Of a DNA stretch of 64,000 nucleotides, positions 25,966 to 35,255 are shown one piece after another. The position numbers and the translations under genes were made by a program. Position 1 is the first letter of the stretch. Each line of letters opens with the position of its first letter. Source of the stretch: Halonatronomonas betaini (GTDB lineage: Bacteria; Bacillota; Halanaerobiia; Halanaerobiales; Halarsenatibacteraceae); NCBI RefSeq assembly GCF_015666175.1, contig NZ_JADPIE010000006.1, forward strand, positions 124,001-188,000. The letters run 5' to 3'. Under the pieces are notes generated by a model. That model was not told where the DNA came from. It searched no databases and was given only the letters and a program-made list of their open reading frames with translations.

Positions 25966-26832
25966 ATGAATACTGAAATAGTAATAGATAGCGCCTGTGA
26001 TCTACCTGCAGAAATGAAAGAAAAATATAAAGTCTTACCCTTTAGAATAATTATCAATGAAAAAGAATATAGAGCTGGCAAAGATATCGATATTCAGCAA
26101 GTATATGAACATATAAAAAAGAAAAATTACCCAAAAACAGCTCAGGTCAGCCCTAACGATTATAAAGAAACCTTTACTGAACTGGCCAAAAACAAAAAAA
26201 ATTGTATCTATATAGCATTTTCAGCAGCAATGTCAGGAAGTTTTCAAACTGCTAAATTAATGGCTAGTGAAGTGAAGAATGAATACCCTGACTTTAATAT
26301 AGAAATTATTGATTCAAAAGCAGGTTCTACTGCTCTAGGACTTCTTGTCAATCACACTAAAAAATTACTGGATAATGGTCTCCCACTAAAAAAAGTTGCA
26401 CAAATAATCAGGACCGAACGGGAAAACCTGATTCATCTATTCTCTCTGGATAACCTAACAACTTTGCAAAGAGGTGGAAGATTAAGCAAAGGCAAAGCCT
26501 TCATCGGTAATATATTAAATATTAAACCTATCCTTGAAGTTGTTGATGGAGAAATAGTTCTTTCAAAAAAAGTAAGAGGTCAACAAAGAATGCTTAAAAC
26601 ACTTATCACTGAAATGGAAAATAAGGGTCAGGATTTAAGTAATCAAATCATTGGTATTAGTCATGCTGATGATGAAGAATTGGCCCTAAAACTAAAAGAT
26701 AAAATAAAAGACAAATATAATCCTGATGGTTTTTTAATAAATATGATCAGCCCTGTTTTAGGAGCTCATCTCGGAATTGGTGGGATTGGCATCTTCTTTT
26801 TCTGCAAGCCCCCTGAAATTAATCCAGGCTAG
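25966..26832 (+). CDS. DegV family fatty-acid binding protein
   Basis: 288 residues, full length. Seen: the DegV start IVIDSACDLPAEM, the TAQVSP segment, FSAAMSGSFQTA and the LTTLQRGGRLSKGKAFIG segment typical of the family. Family members bind a fatty acid and act as the FakB subunit with the FakA kinase in Firmicutes; no fakA is in this window. ATG 25966 has AGGAGG 7 nt upstream. Its 3' end overlaps coaW by 14 bp, tail to tail. Confidence 0.92.
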   Translation: MNTEIVIDSACDLPAEMKEKYKVLPFRIIINEKEYRAGKDIDIQQVYEHIKKKNYPKTAQVSPNDYKETFTELAKNKKNCIYIAFSAAMSGSFQTAKLMASEVKNEYPDFNIEIIDSKAGSTALGLLVNHTKKLLDNGLPLKKVAQIIRTERENLIHLFSLDNLTTLQRGGRLSKGKAFIGNILNIKPILEVVDGEIVLSKKVRGQQRMLKTLITEMENKGQDLSNQIIGISHADDEELALKLKDKIKDKYNPDGFLINMISPVLGAHLGIGGIGIFFFCKPPEINPG

Positions 26833-27637
26833 AAATTGCAGCTCCAATAGCTGTTGAATATTCTGCTTTGTCAGGGAAATAAAAATCAACTGAAAATAAC
26901 TTTGTTTTTTTCAGCTTCTTTAAAACTTCCTGGCCAATAGTCATACTTGATAATTTGCCGGTAATTACTATCTCCTGACAATCTCTAATCTGGGCAGCAA
27001 AAACTGAAAGCATACCAACTGTTTGAAATACAAGATTTATAATACCTAAAGAATAATCTGATCTGGATGGCTTATTATTTAATTTACCAAAATTAGAAGC
27101 TGTAATATCAGGTTTTAAATCACCTATTTGATCAAGAGAGATATCTTTAACTCTTAAATCAACATTTTGTAAACTACCAGCGTCTGCCATGTCTACAATA
27201 TCCTGATAATCAGAGCTATTTAATATTGCATTACCCAGGCCAACAATTGTACCGCCACCAACACCTGTTCCACCTAAATGAGTAATAGAGCCGTTATCAT
27301 TAAAAACTATAGCAGTGCCTGTTCCCATACTTACAATAACTGCCCTTTTTAAACCTGTTAAATAAGCTCCACCTGCTCCAATAGCCTGAAACTCAGGCAC
27401 TTTAATAGTTTTTATTCCAAATAGATCTCTTTTAACAAAGGAAGAACCTACACCGGTTACAGCAATCTGGTGAATATCATTCAAGTTAAGATCTTCTTTT
27501 TCTAAAAAACTGCCTAAAGCTCCAGTAGCAGATGTTAATGGGTCACTTGCTTCAACAGTTAAATTACCAGTCATTTTTTCATCTTGAAATCCAACAATAT
27601 CTGTTGTACTACCACCAATATCAATACCTAAAATCAT
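26819..27637 (-). CDS. coaW: Type II pantothenate kinase
   Basis: Phosphorylates pantothenate, the first step to coenzyme A. 272 residues, matching the short staphylococcal CoaW form. Seen: phosphate-binding ILGIDIGGSTTDIV, catalytic region VEASDPL, and MGTGTAIVF with GGTGVGGGTIVGLG. Type II enzymes in bacteria are known to be insensitive to CoA feedback. Last gene of the long minus-strand series, 17 nt after the pseudouridine synthase gene, and overlapping degV tail to tail. Confidence 0.9.
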   Translation of the reverse strand: MILGIDIGGSTTDIVGFQDEKMTGNLTVEASDPLTSATGALGSFLEKEDLNLNDIHQIAVTGVGSSFVKRDLFGIKTIKVPEFQAIGAGGAYLTGLKRAVIVSMGTGTAIVFNDNGSITHLGGTGVGGGTIVGLGNAILNSSDYQDIVDMADAGSLQNVDLRVKDISLDQIGDLKPDITASNFGKLNNKPSRSDYSLGIINLVFQTVGMLSVFAAQIRDCQEIVITGKLSSMTIGQEVLKKLKKTKLFSVDFYFPDKAEYSTAIGAAISSLD

Positions 27638-27654
27638 TAAAACTGCCTCCTAAC

Positions 27655-28569
27655 TTACTGCCTATTAAGATAGTCTATTACTTTCTTATAATCATCAAAT
27701 AATGGCGCTATTATTTTAATAATTTCATCTTTTAACGGGTGTTTAAACTCTAATTTATATGCATGGAGCATCTGTCTTGGTATATCAACAGATAGATTGG
27801 TTTTACCCCCGTATTTACTATCACCAATTACAGGATGACCTAAAAACTCTAAATGAGCCCTTATCTGATGGGTTCTACCAGTTAATATTTCAATTTCCAG
27901 CTCTGAAAAGCCTTTATATTCAGAAATGATTTCATAAATTGAAACAGCTTTCTTACTATTGTGCCTGACAACAGCCATTTTCTTTCTATCATTTGGGTCT
28001 CTGCCAATAGGCGCCTCTATTTTAGCTTTTTGATGCTCAGGCATACCTTTAACTATGGCTCTATAGATCTTCTTTATATCCCTATTTTTAAACTGGCTCG
28101 ATAATTTCTGATGGGACTGATCAGTCTTAGCTATTACAATTGCTCCTGAAGTATCTTTATCCAGCCTGTGGACGATTCCTGGTCTTTTTTTACCTCCAAT
28201 TCCTGACAGGTTATTTAGTTGAAATAATAAGCCTTCAACTAAGGTTACACCATCATATGTTGGAGCAGGATGAACTGGAATGCCAGCAGGCTTATTAATT
28301 ACAGCCAGATATTCATCCTCATACAATATTTCTAAATCAAGATTGACAGGTTTAAGACTTAAGCTCTCTGCCTCTGGAACCTTAACAATTATCCTATCAT
28401 TAAAATTAATTAGATAGGAATCTTTTTCAACAATGCTTTTATTAACTATAACTAAATTTTTACCGATTAATTTCTGGATGTAAGAACGAGAAAAATCTAA
28501 TTTATCTGCTAAAAATTTATCTATTCTTATATCGCTTTCATCAGCAATTAATTTTAACTCTTCTTTCAA
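27655..28569 (-). CDS. RluA/RluD family pseudouridine synthase
   Basis: Converts uridine to pseudouridine, probably in 23S rRNA. About 304 residues. Seen: N-terminal S4 domain (IRIDKFLADKLDFSRSYIQKL), the catalytic HRLDKDTSGAIVIAKT with the invariant Asp, and GRTHQIRAHLEFLGHPVIGD. Start chosen: TTG 28569, 8 nt after AGGAG and clear of lspA. An in-frame ATG at 28599 would overlap lspA by 14 bp and has no ribosome site. Follows lspA, the usual Firmicute order. Which uridines are targeted is not visible. Confidence 0.93.
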   Translation of the reverse strand: MKEELKLIADESDIRIDKFLADKLDFSRSYIQKLIGKNLVIVNKSIVEKDSYLINFNDRIIVKVPEAESLSLKPVNLDLEILYEDEYLAVINKPAGIPVHPAPTYDGVTLVEGLLFQLNNLSGIGGKKRPGIVHRLDKDTSGAIVIAKTDQSHQKLSSQFKNRDIKKIYRAIVKGMPEHQKAKIEAPIGRDPNDRKKMAVVRHNSKKAVSIYEIISEYKGFSELEIEILTGRTHQIRAHLEFLGHPVIGDSKYGGKTNLSVDIPRQMLHAYKLEFKHPLKDEIIKIIAPLFDDYKKVIDYLNRQ

Positions 28570-28585
28570 TCTTTCCACTCCTAAA

Positions 28586-29026
28586 TCATAATTCTTCAAA
28601 TTTAAAAATAAATAATATTAACCCCAGTACTCCTAAAACTATATAAATATCTGCAAAATTAAAAACTGGCCAGATCTGAAAATCAAAAAAGTCAATAACA
28701 TAACCATATATTAATCTATCTAAAATATTACCAGTTGCACCGGCAAAAACAAAAACAAAAAACAGATTAATATAAAAATTATTAGAAAAAACCTGGGATT
28801 TCAAATAAAATAATAATATAATAATAAAAAGCTGTATAATTAATATAATTCCAGTCCGGTCAGCTAATAAGCCAAATGATATTCCGGTATTTCTAACATA
28901 GGTAATATGAAAGATCCCCTCTATTAAGGGGCGACTTTCCCCGATAAACATTGTATTTTCAATATAAAATTTACTTAATTGATCAATACCAATCAATAAA
29001 AGAAAAATAACTCCAAATTTAATCAT
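28586..29026 (-). CDS. lspA: Lipoprotein signal peptidase II
   Basis: Inner-membrane aspartic protease that removes signal peptides from prolipoproteins. 146 residues, four membrane segments. Seen: both catalytic regions, GATGNILDRL and FNFADIYIV, each with its Asp, and the VRNTGISFG loop (NTGxxFG; usually NxGaaFs). A likely substrate, a lipoprotein with an LTGC lipobox, is encoded two genes upstream. Overlaps the upstream small gene by 8 bp. Confidence 0.95.
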   Translation of the reverse strand: MIKFGVIFLLLIGIDQLSKFYIENTMFIGESRPLIEGIFHITYVRNTGISFGLLADRTGIILIIQLFIIILLFYLKSQVFSNNFYINLFFVFVFAGATGNILDRLIYGYVIDFFDFQIWPVFNFADIYIVLGVLGLILFIFKFEEL

Positions 29027-29255
29027 CTGCTTTTAAATCCTTATAAATTTCCCTTATTCTATCAGCATATTTCTCAGGAGCTTTTAACGACCCCCAGCCA
29101 TGTTGAAATTGATAGATCCCATCAAAACCATAATCATAATTACTAATAATTTCATAGGGGATTTCTTCCTTATCAAGTTCAGATTTAATTAATCCAGCCT
29201 CAAATTCATTATCAAACTCTAATACTTTTACATATCTTTCGTCTTTAGAAGCCAT
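29019..29255 (-). CDS. DUF2007-like small protein
   Basis: 78 residues, acidic, no signal peptide. The start YVKVLEFDNEFEAGLIKSELDKEEIPYEI resembles DUF2007 (putative signal transducing protein, beta-alpha-beta), for which no firm function is known. The C-terminal half (QFQHGWGSLKAPEKYADRI) fits the family's V-PxxYxxA segment. ATG 29255 follows AAAGGGG. It sits between a lipoprotein gene and lspA. Confidence 0.7.
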   Translation of the reverse strand: MASKDERYVKVLEFDNEFEAGLIKSELDKEEIPYEIISNYDYGFDGIYQFQHGWGSLKAPEKYADRIREIYKDLKADD

Positions 29256-29278
29256 ATTTATAACCCCTTTTATAATAT

Positions 29279-30442
29279 TTAATATCCAATTAAAGTTGCT
29301 TCTGGCAATAATATAACCCCATCGAAGATATCATATGGATTTGCCTCAATTTTTTGATAGTATAAATTTAAATCCATCTTTTTATTTCTAAATATTCCCC
29401 TATCAAAATCCATATAAATATTATCATCAAGGCCTATAAGATTAGCCGCACTCTTAAATAAATCATCATCTTCATTTTCTTTAATATTAATATCTTTTAT
29501 ACCATTATTGCCATCTGTTATATTTCCAGTCATCGGTAATGTTAAAAGACTATAACTTGATTCTACAGGTGATTCATCACTATTTAAATATTCAGCCAGC
29601 CATTGTTTCCTGGATCCTAAATAATGCTCTTTCTGTGCCTGATAAAAGCTATAATTAAAAATGGCATTACCATTATTATTTAAACGTTCATTTGCCAACT
29701 CTTTAATTAATTCTTCTCTTAAAGTATGAGCCTCTCTATAATCAATATCCCACATCTCACGAATCTCAATACTAGTTAATTCAACATCAATCATCTCAAC
29801 TAAAAGCCTATTCCAGTCAGAACCCCAGCTTTGATTAAAATTAGAACTATTATTTGATAATATATCCTTAAATTCTAATAAAATATCTCTTCTATCAGCT
29901 GCAGATATTGTTCTATTTAATAATCTATTAACTGTATCCCTTTCAGGCAGTTTCTGCCTCATATATTGCAATGAACTAATAAATTGATCTTCTTGAGAAT
30001 TCATGTCGCCTGTTTTAACTGAAATCCCGGGACTATTTGAATTATTATTATATTCTCTAATTCTATTTAAAAATATTGCCCAGTTAGAAATGACTTCCTC
30101 TACAAATAGATCAGGACTTAAATCACCTTTAACATAAGAATCAAATATCCAGCTATAGGCATGTCTATCCCCCAGGACAACTAAAGAAATATCATTATTT
30201 TCAAATTGATGGATAACAAAATCTACCAGTAAATCCTGATGTTCTTGAATCCCTCTAAACTGGCCAATAACAATAGCTTCTTTACCAGATACTGTTTCTA
30301 ATAAATTTATAGGTAAATCCCCTTTAGAAAAAGTTTCTGAAGCATCAATTATATCATCTTCACTTATTCTAGAACAGCCTGTTAAATTTAAAATTATTAA
30401 TGTCAGGACTAGAAATAAAAAGAGTCCTTTAAATTTCCTCAT
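29279..30442 (-). CDS. Putative lipoprotein, possibly Tiki/ChaN or erythromycin-esterase-like fold
   Basis: About 387 residues from ATG 30442 (chosen because AGGTGAT precedes it; GTG 30451 has no ribosome site). A lipoprotein signal with lipobox LTGC gives Cys near residue 23, so it should be anchored facing the periplasm. The pattern AIVIGQFRGIQEHQ then DSYVKGDLSPDLFVEE, RIREYN and VKTGDMN recalls ChaN or erythromycin-esterase-like proteins, but the expected GE-x-H motif reads GQFR, so catalytic function is doubtful. Starts 17 nt after glsA. Function not established. Confidence 0.55.
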   Translation of the reverse strand: MRKFKGLFLFLVLTLIILNLTGCSRISEDDIIDASETFSKGDLPINLLETVSGKEAIVIGQFRGIQEHQDLLVDFVIHQFENNDISLVVLGDRHAYSWIFDSYVKGDLSPDLFVEEVISNWAIFLNRIREYNNNSNSPGISVKTGDMNSQEDQFISSLQYMRQKLPERDTVNRLLNRTISAADRRDILLEFKDILSNNSSNFNQSWGSDWNRLLVEMIDVELTSIEIREMWDIDYREAHTLREELIKELANERLNNNGNAIFNYSFYQAQKEHYLGSRKQWLAEYLNSDESPVESSYSLLTLPMTGNITDGNNGIKDINIKENEDDDLFKSAANLIGLDDNIYMDFDRGIFRNKKMDLNLYYQKIEANPYDIFDGVILLPEATLIGY

Positions 30443-30459
30443 TATCATCACCTAAAATT

Positions 30460-31386
30460 CTATAACATATGTAAATTTAATTCTTCTGAAAGACTTTTTA
30501 AAACATTCATGCCAACCACACTATTACCTGAATTATCAAGTGATGGCCCAAAAACACCAATTCCAAATCTATTCTTTACTGGCGCTAAAATACCACCAGA
30601 TACTCCACTTTTAGCAGGAATACCTACATCAATTGCAAAACTGCCTGAGCGATCATACATTCCACATGTTAACATTATTGACCTAACAATTGAAGCAACC
30701 TTTTTTGAAATAATTCTATCTCCAGTAATTGGATCAATACCCCTATTTGCAAAAACCGAAGAAGCCCTGGCAATATCCACAGTATCAACCTTTATAGAGC
30801 ATTGTTTGAAATATAAATCAAGAGATTTTTCAACATCTCCCTTTATTATCCTGTGATCTTTTAAGAAATAAGCTAGAGAACGATTCCTGTCTGCTGTCAT
30901 CTTTTCAGATTTATAAACTTCCTCATCAACTTTTAAATCTTTATTCCCAAATAAATTTTTAAAAAATTTCAGTAAAATATTAAAACTATTTTCTGATTTG
31001 TTTTCTCTTATTAGAGAAGTTACTGCAATAGCACCGGCATTTATCATAGGATTAAAAGGCTTAGGATGACCAACTAATTTATTAATAGAATTAAACTCTT
31101 CTCCTGTTGGCTCTACCCCAACTCTCTTAAAGACAGCCTCTTCTCCTAATTCTAATATTGCTAAAGCCAGAACAATTGGTTTTGATATACTCTGAATCGT
31201 AAACTTATAATTCCAATCTCCAGCTTTATAAACTTCTCCAGTCATATCAACCATTACTACGGCCGCTAAGTTAGGTTCAACCTTATTTAAAGCAGGTATA
31301 TAACTTGCAACTTTTCCTTTTTGATAGTTTTTTAAATTACTCTCTAATATATTTTTTAATAAAATATTGCAATTATTTTTATCCAT
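30460..31386 (-). CDS. glsA: Glutaminase A
   Basis: Hydrolyses glutamine to glutamate and ammonia. 308 residues, the standard length. Seen: the beta-lactamase-like catalytic SISK in FTIQSISKPIVLAL near residue 67, GKVASYIPALNKV, MINAGAIAVTS and the C-terminal GIPAKSGVSGGILA. ATG 31386 is only 2 nt after the divIVA stop. Its place between divIVA and lspA is unusual; ileS is the common neighbour of divIVA in Firmicutes. In a halophile a role in glutamate supply as compatible solute is possible but unproven. Confidence 0.93.
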   Translation of the reverse strand: MDKNNCNILLKNILESNLKNYQKGKVASYIPALNKVEPNLAAVVMVDMTGEVYKAGDWNYKFTIQSISKPIVLALAILELGEEAVFKRVGVEPTGEEFNSINKLVGHPKPFNPMINAGAIAVTSLIRENKSENSFNILLKFFKNLFGNKDLKVDEEVYKSEKMTADRNRSLAYFLKDHRIIKGDVEKSLDLYFKQCSIKVDTVDIARASSVFANRGIDPITGDRIISKKVASIVRSIMLTCGMYDRSGSFAIDVGIPAKSGVSGGILAPVKNRFGIGVFGPSLDNSGNSVVGMNVLKSLSEELNLHML

Positions 31387-31388
31387 AC

Positions 31389-32048
31389 TTAGTTATTCAG
31401 CCTTGTTTTATCCAGTTCTTCATTACGATACTCTTCTTTGGATTCACTTTCTTCAAATTCTTTAGTATCCTCTAGATCAGATAATTCTTCATCTTCATTT
31501 TCTGAATTATTCTGAACTAAATCATCACCTTCAAGATTTTCATCATCATGGCTGGCTTCCTTTTTATCATTAAAAATTTCTTCTTCAAGCTCAATTTCTT
31601 GATCAAACTTACCCTCTTCAATAATTTCCATATAATTTTCTAATAAGGATTTAAATCTAATCCTGAATAACTCTCTTTTTTCCTTTAAATTTTCTAGTTT
31701 GCTTTTTTCAGACTGAACCTCGTCTCTGGCTCTCTGTTTAATCTTTTCAGCCTCTAATTCAGCTTCTTTAATTATATTTTGGGCTTCTTTCTGGGCATGC
31801 CTTGTCTGATCCCTTACAGTTTCTTGAACACTCTCTAAAGTGCCTTCTAGTTTATCCTGAATACTTTTATAACTTTCTAATTTTTCCTGCAGGCGCTCTT
31901 TCTCATCTTCAAGTGAACTATAATCTTTTAGTAATCTTTCATAAGCCAGTCCTACCTCATCTAAAAATTCATCAACTTCATTTGAATTATAACCAAAAGC
32001 CGATTTTTTAAATTCCTTATTATAGATATCTAAAGGAGAAAATTTCAT
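31389..32048 (-). CDS. divIVA: DivIVA family cell-division/polarity protein
   Basis: 219 residues. Seen: the conserved membrane-binding N terminus (FSPLDIYNKEFKKSAFGYN, then EVDEFLDEV), a long coiled coil at about 40-150 and a very acidic tail from about 155. It marks curved membrane at division sites and poles in Firmicutes. ATG 32048 follows AGGAGG, 17 nt after the ylmH stop, which is the usual ylmH-divIVA order. Confidence 0.93.
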   Translation of the reverse strand: MKFSPLDIYNKEFKKSAFGYNSNEVDEFLDEVGLAYERLLKDYSSLEDEKERLQEKLESYKSIQDKLEGTLESVQETVRDQTRHAQKEAQNIIKEAELEAEKIKQRARDEVQSEKSKLENLKEKRELFRIRFKSLLENYMEIIEEGKFDQEIELEEEIFNDKKEASHDDENLEGDDLVQNNSENEDEELSDLEDTKEFEESESKEEYRNEELDKTRLNN

Positions 32049-32065
32049 ATATTTAACCTCCTATT

Positions 32066-32854
32066 TTATGTTATTCTTTCTAATTTCAATTTAATTCTAC
32101 CTCGATTAGACTTCCCTCTTTTTTCAGCTACATGTAATCTTCCTCTACCCTTAAATGATATCATGTCTCCAACTTCCACATCAGCTGAAACATCATCAAC
32201 TTCTTTCCAATTTAATTTTATTTTCCCAGAAGTAATATATTGAGAGCTCCTGCTTCTTGATTCACCAAAACCAGCACTGATTATAGCATCAAGTCTCATA
32301 GAAGCTACAGTTGCTAAAATTTCCTTATGATTTTCTGGTTTAAATTTAATGTCATCACGTTCAATTTTACTTGTCTTAATAGGGACTTCATTAACACTGG
32401 TTAAGTTAAGCTCAATTTCATCTGTTATCTCTGAACCAACTATAACCTGTGCAAAATCATCAAAGATTATTATATCACCTACATAATCTCTTTGAACACC
32501 TAAACCCATTATTGCCCCTAAAAAATCTCTATGTGAAAGATTTACAAAATCAAAATTACCTTCAATTTGATAAAAAGCTAAGGGTACTGTCTGATGATCT
32601 GGAAACAAATAATCTGGAAAGATCAAAATCCTTTTTCTTTCTGCTTTAGAATATCCACCATCAATCTTAAAATTTATTTCAGATATCTGTTCCAGTATTT
32701 TTTTAGCTATTTTTTGCTGATGCGGATTTAAAAACTTTGTAGCTATCTGTTGATTTCTCTCTTTAACTAAATCAATTTTATCTAGAATTCTTTCTCCTAA
32801 ATCTCTATCCTCCTGATCACTTAGGAAAGATAATATATCATCGCTATACGCCAT
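32066..32854 (-). CDS. ylmH: YlmH family S4-domain RNA-binding protein
   Basis: 262 residues: an N-terminal YlmH domain pair (FLNPHQQKIAKKILEQ, RILIFPDYL, GVQRDYVGDI) and a C-terminal S4 domain (RLDAIISAGFGESRSRSSQYI). YlmH binds ribosomal complexes and has been linked to ribosome quality control in Bacillus; it is also tied to division by gene neighbourhood. Between yggT and divIVA as usual. Confidence 0.92.
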   Translation of the reverse strand: MAYSDDILSFLSDQEDRDLGERILDKIDLVKERNQQIATKFLNPHQQKIAKKILEQISEINFKIDGGYSKAERKRILIFPDYLFPDHQTVPLAFYQIEGNFDFVNLSHRDFLGAIMGLGVQRDYVGDIIIFDDFAQVIVGSEITDEIELNLTSVNEVPIKTSKIERDDIKFKPENHKEILATVASMRLDAIISAGFGESRSRSSQYITSGKIKLNWKEVDDVSADVEVGDMISFKGRGRLHVAEKRGKSNRGRIKLKLERIT

Positions 32855-32872
32855 TTTTACATACTCCTTTAA

Positions 32873-33151
32873 TTAAATTAAGCCATAAAATAAACTAACA
32901 ATAATACTTCTTGCTATTCTTAATAAAAAGAAAGCTACAATTGGAGAAAAATCAATCCCCATATTACTGGTAGGCAAAACCTGCCTTATTGGCCTTAATA
33001 TAGGTTCAGTAACCCCATAAATGAAGTTGATTGCTCCTCTAAAACTGGAGTTATACTGAATACCTCTCCCAAACCAGGATAATAATACCCTGATCAATAT
33101 CAAAAAATATAAAATATTAAAAAATGCATCAACTGTCCTTATTAATAACAA
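32873..33151 (-). CDS. YggT family membrane protein
   Basis: 92 residues, two membrane helices (about 6-27 and 66-90) with the family's VTEPILRPIRQVLP motif between them. Function poorly known; related to CCB3/YlmG proteins, implicated in division or membrane protein assembly. Start TTG 33151, 9 nt after GGAGG. Gene order sepF-yggT-ylmH-divIVA is standard. Confidence 0.9.
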   Translation of the reverse strand: MLLIRTVDAFFNILYFLILIRVLLSWFGRGIQYNSSFRGAINFIYGVTEPILRPIRQVLPTSNMGIDFSPIVAFFLLRIARSIIVSLFYGLI

Positions 33152-33171
33152 AATCTAATACCTCCATTCAT

Positions 33172-33615
33172 TTAATCAGTTACAAATTCATTTTTTATTG
33201 CATTTTCAATCGCTCTGGCATCTACATCAATTCCAGGTGGTGTAAAGATAAATACACCGGTACCTATTTTTTGAGTATTACCATTAATAGCATAAACAGA
33301 GCCACTTAAAAAATCAATAAACCGTCTGGCTAAAACTCTATCCCTCTCTTCTAAATTTAAAATGACTGCCTTTGATTCTTTTAAATCATCAACAATCTCC
33401 CTGACATCATCAAAAGATTCTGGACTATGAACTACCATCTGAATATCTTTGGTTCGGCTTAACTTAATGACCTTATTATCTTTAGCCTTTTTCTTTTTTA
33501 TTTTCTTATTTTCATTATTATCAAGCTCATTATAGTCATCTTCAAACTCATCAATATTCTCTTCAGTAAAACCGAAAAATCCTATTAATTTTTTCCAGAT
33601 ACTTTCTTCTGTCAT
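33172..33615 (-). CDS. sepF: Cell division protein SepF
   Basis: 147 residues. Seen: an amphipathic N-terminal membrane anchor (SIWKKLIGFFGF), an acidic/basic linker and the SepF fold at about 50-135 (VHSPESFDDVREIVDDL, then RRFIDFLSGSVYAINGN). It links FtsZ to the membrane, alongside FtsA, which is encoded 4 kb upstream in the same series. Confidence 0.94.
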   Translation of the reverse strand: MTEESIWKKLIGFFGFTEENIDEFEDDYNELDNNENKKIKKKKAKDNKVIKLSRTKDIQMVVHSPESFDDVREIVDDLKESKAVILNLEERDRVLARRFIDFLSGSVYAINGNTQKIGTGVFIFTPPGIDVDARAIENAIKNEFVTD

Positions 33616-33640
33616 TTAAATCACCTGCTTTTTTAGTTTA

Positions 33641-34363
33641 TTATTCATACTCTCTTTCTCCAAAAATTTCTCTTCCAATTCTAACATAAGTGGCTCCCTC
33701 TTCTACAGCAACTTCATAATCATTTGTCATACCCATTGAAAGCTCAGATATTTCGTAGCCATTAGAATTTAGGTCCTCCTTTAAATTTCTTAACTCTTTA
33801 AAATAAGGTCTTGTTTTTTCTGGATTATCAAAATGGGGCAAAATAGTCATCAAGCCTCTTATATCCAGGTTTTCTAATTTCCATAACTCAGGAAAGACAT
33901 CCAGAAAATCAACCTTTGAAAAACCATACTTATTGTCATCACCAGCTATATTAATCTGAACTAAAACTGGAATAACTCTACCATTCTTTCGAGCCCGTTT
34001 ATTTATCTCTCTTGCCAGCCTGGGACTATCAAGAGAATGGATCAATCGACAATTATCAAGCCTGGCCAGATACTTAACTTTATTTCTCTGTAAATGTCCA
34101 ATGAAATGCCAGTTAACAAAACCTGGCTTCTCTTCTTCCTTATCCAGAAGTTCCTGAACTCTACTTTCTCCAAAGCTGTCAATACCCACTTCTTTTAATT
34201 TACTAATTTTGTTAAAATCCTGATTCTTGCTTACTGGTAAGATATTGATCTCATTAAAATCTCTTCCAGCTCTTTTTGCTGCTGCTTTTATTTTATTTTC
34301 AACTTTTTTATAATTAGTTATAACTTCATCTTCTAAAGCTTCATTTTCTGTATTTCCTATCAT
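33641..34363 (-). CDS. yggS: YggS/PROSC family pyridoxal-phosphate homeostasis protein
   Basis: About 240 residues from ATG 34363 (GAGGTGG 5 nt upstream); an in-frame ATG at 34381 overlaps the upstream gene and has no ribosome site. Seen: the PLP-binding Lys in LPVSKNQD, FGESRVQELLDKE, WHFIGHLQRNKVKY and ELSMGMTNDYEVAVEEGATYVRIG. It buffers PLP; the fold is alanine-racemase-like without racemase activity. Immediately upstream of sepF, as in many Firmicutes. Confidence 0.94.
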   Translation of the reverse strand: MIGNTENEALEDEVITNYKKVENKIKAAAKRAGRDFNEINILPVSKNQDFNKISKLKEVGIDSFGESRVQELLDKEEEKPGFVNWHFIGHLQRNKVKYLARLDNCRLIHSLDSPRLAREINKRARKNGRVIPVLVQINIAGDDNKYGFSKVDFLDVFPELWKLENLDIRGLMTILPHFDNPEKTRPYFKELRNLKEDLNSNGYEISELSMGMTNDYEVAVEEGATYVRIGREIFGEREYE

Positions 34364-34364
34364 T

Positions 34365-35255
34365 TTAACCACCTCTACCATAATTCAAAACCTCAGGATT
34401 AATAATTATTCTATCTCCAAGGTTTAAGCCTTCTACAACTAATTCTTTTGAATTACCACCTATAATTTTTAAATTTCTAAATTCGATAATTCCTCGATTA
34501 TTTTCTACTAAAACTCCACGGCCCTGTACTGTACTAAAAATAGCACTTCTTGGTATAACCAGACCCCGGTAAATATTGCTAATCAACTCAAAATTGATAT
34601 GCCTTCTATTAAGCCAGTCATCTTTAAATTTATCAACCTCAATTAACAGAGCTGTCATTTCTGAATTACTTATTTTATTATATACTCTACCCTTTGTTAA
34701 ATTTCTCTCTGTATTAGATTCATTTAAAAAGACCTGTTCTCTAATCTTATAATTATCTGCTTTAGAGTTCTCTAAAATAAATACAAAAAATACTCTATTG
34801 TTATTAACTATTCTATAGATTGGGTCTCCTGAGTTTATTTCTCTGCCACTGGTTAAATGCCTGAAATCTGGTTCCAAATCTCTGAATTTATCAACAGAAT
34901 ATTGATTTAAATTATCAATTTCAAATTCTTCTTCTAAACCATCAAAACCATAACTAATTAAGCCAGACTTTTTAGAATAAAAGGTTTTATTAAAGTTATC
35001 ATTATTAACTTCAATAACCTCCTGACCATAAGAGGCTCTTTCACCTTCTTTAAATAAAAGAGATATAGTCCCATTACTATTACTATAAATTACTTCCTCA
35101 TCTCTAATAACCAGTGCTCTAGATTCTACACTATCAATAACCTCACCATATAATGCAGATTCAAAATTCGGTTTCTGATTATAATAGCCTAAAATAACAC
35201 CAATTATCATCATAATTAATATCAAGAGTAACCATTTTTTTTTGCCTAATTTCAT
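34365..35255 (-). CDS. HlyD-like membrane-anchored protein
   Basis: 296 residues with one N-terminal membrane helix (about 8-24) and an extracytoplasmic part. Beta-rich segments such as GTISLLFKEGERASYGQEVIEV and the C-terminal VIPRSAIFSTVQGRGVLVENN resemble the lipoyl-like and beta-barrel parts of HlyD-type adaptor proteins. A protein of this type commonly lies next to yggS-sepF in clostridia; its partner is unknown, and no transporter gene is adjacent. Overlaps pgeF by ATGA (translational coupling). Confidence 0.7.
   Translation of the reverse strand: MKLGKKKWLLLILIMMIIGVILGYYNQKPNFESALYGEVIDSVESRALVIRDEEVIYSNSNGTISLLFKEGERASYGQEVIEVNNDNFNKTFYSKKSGLISYGFDGLEEEFEIDNLNQYSVDKFRDLEPDFRHLTSGREINSGDPIYRIVNNNRVFFVFILENSKADNYKIREQVFLNESNTERNLTKGRVYNKISNSEMTALLIEVDKFKDDWLNRRHINFELISNIYRGLVIPRSAIFSTVQGRGVLVENNRGIIEFRNLKIIGGNSKELVVEGLNLGDRIIINPEVLNYGRGG

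Noticed and set aside
25854-26081. 75-residue hydrophobic frame on the minus strand across the degV promoter
   Set aside because: It overlaps degV coding and both promoters, and has no ribosome site.
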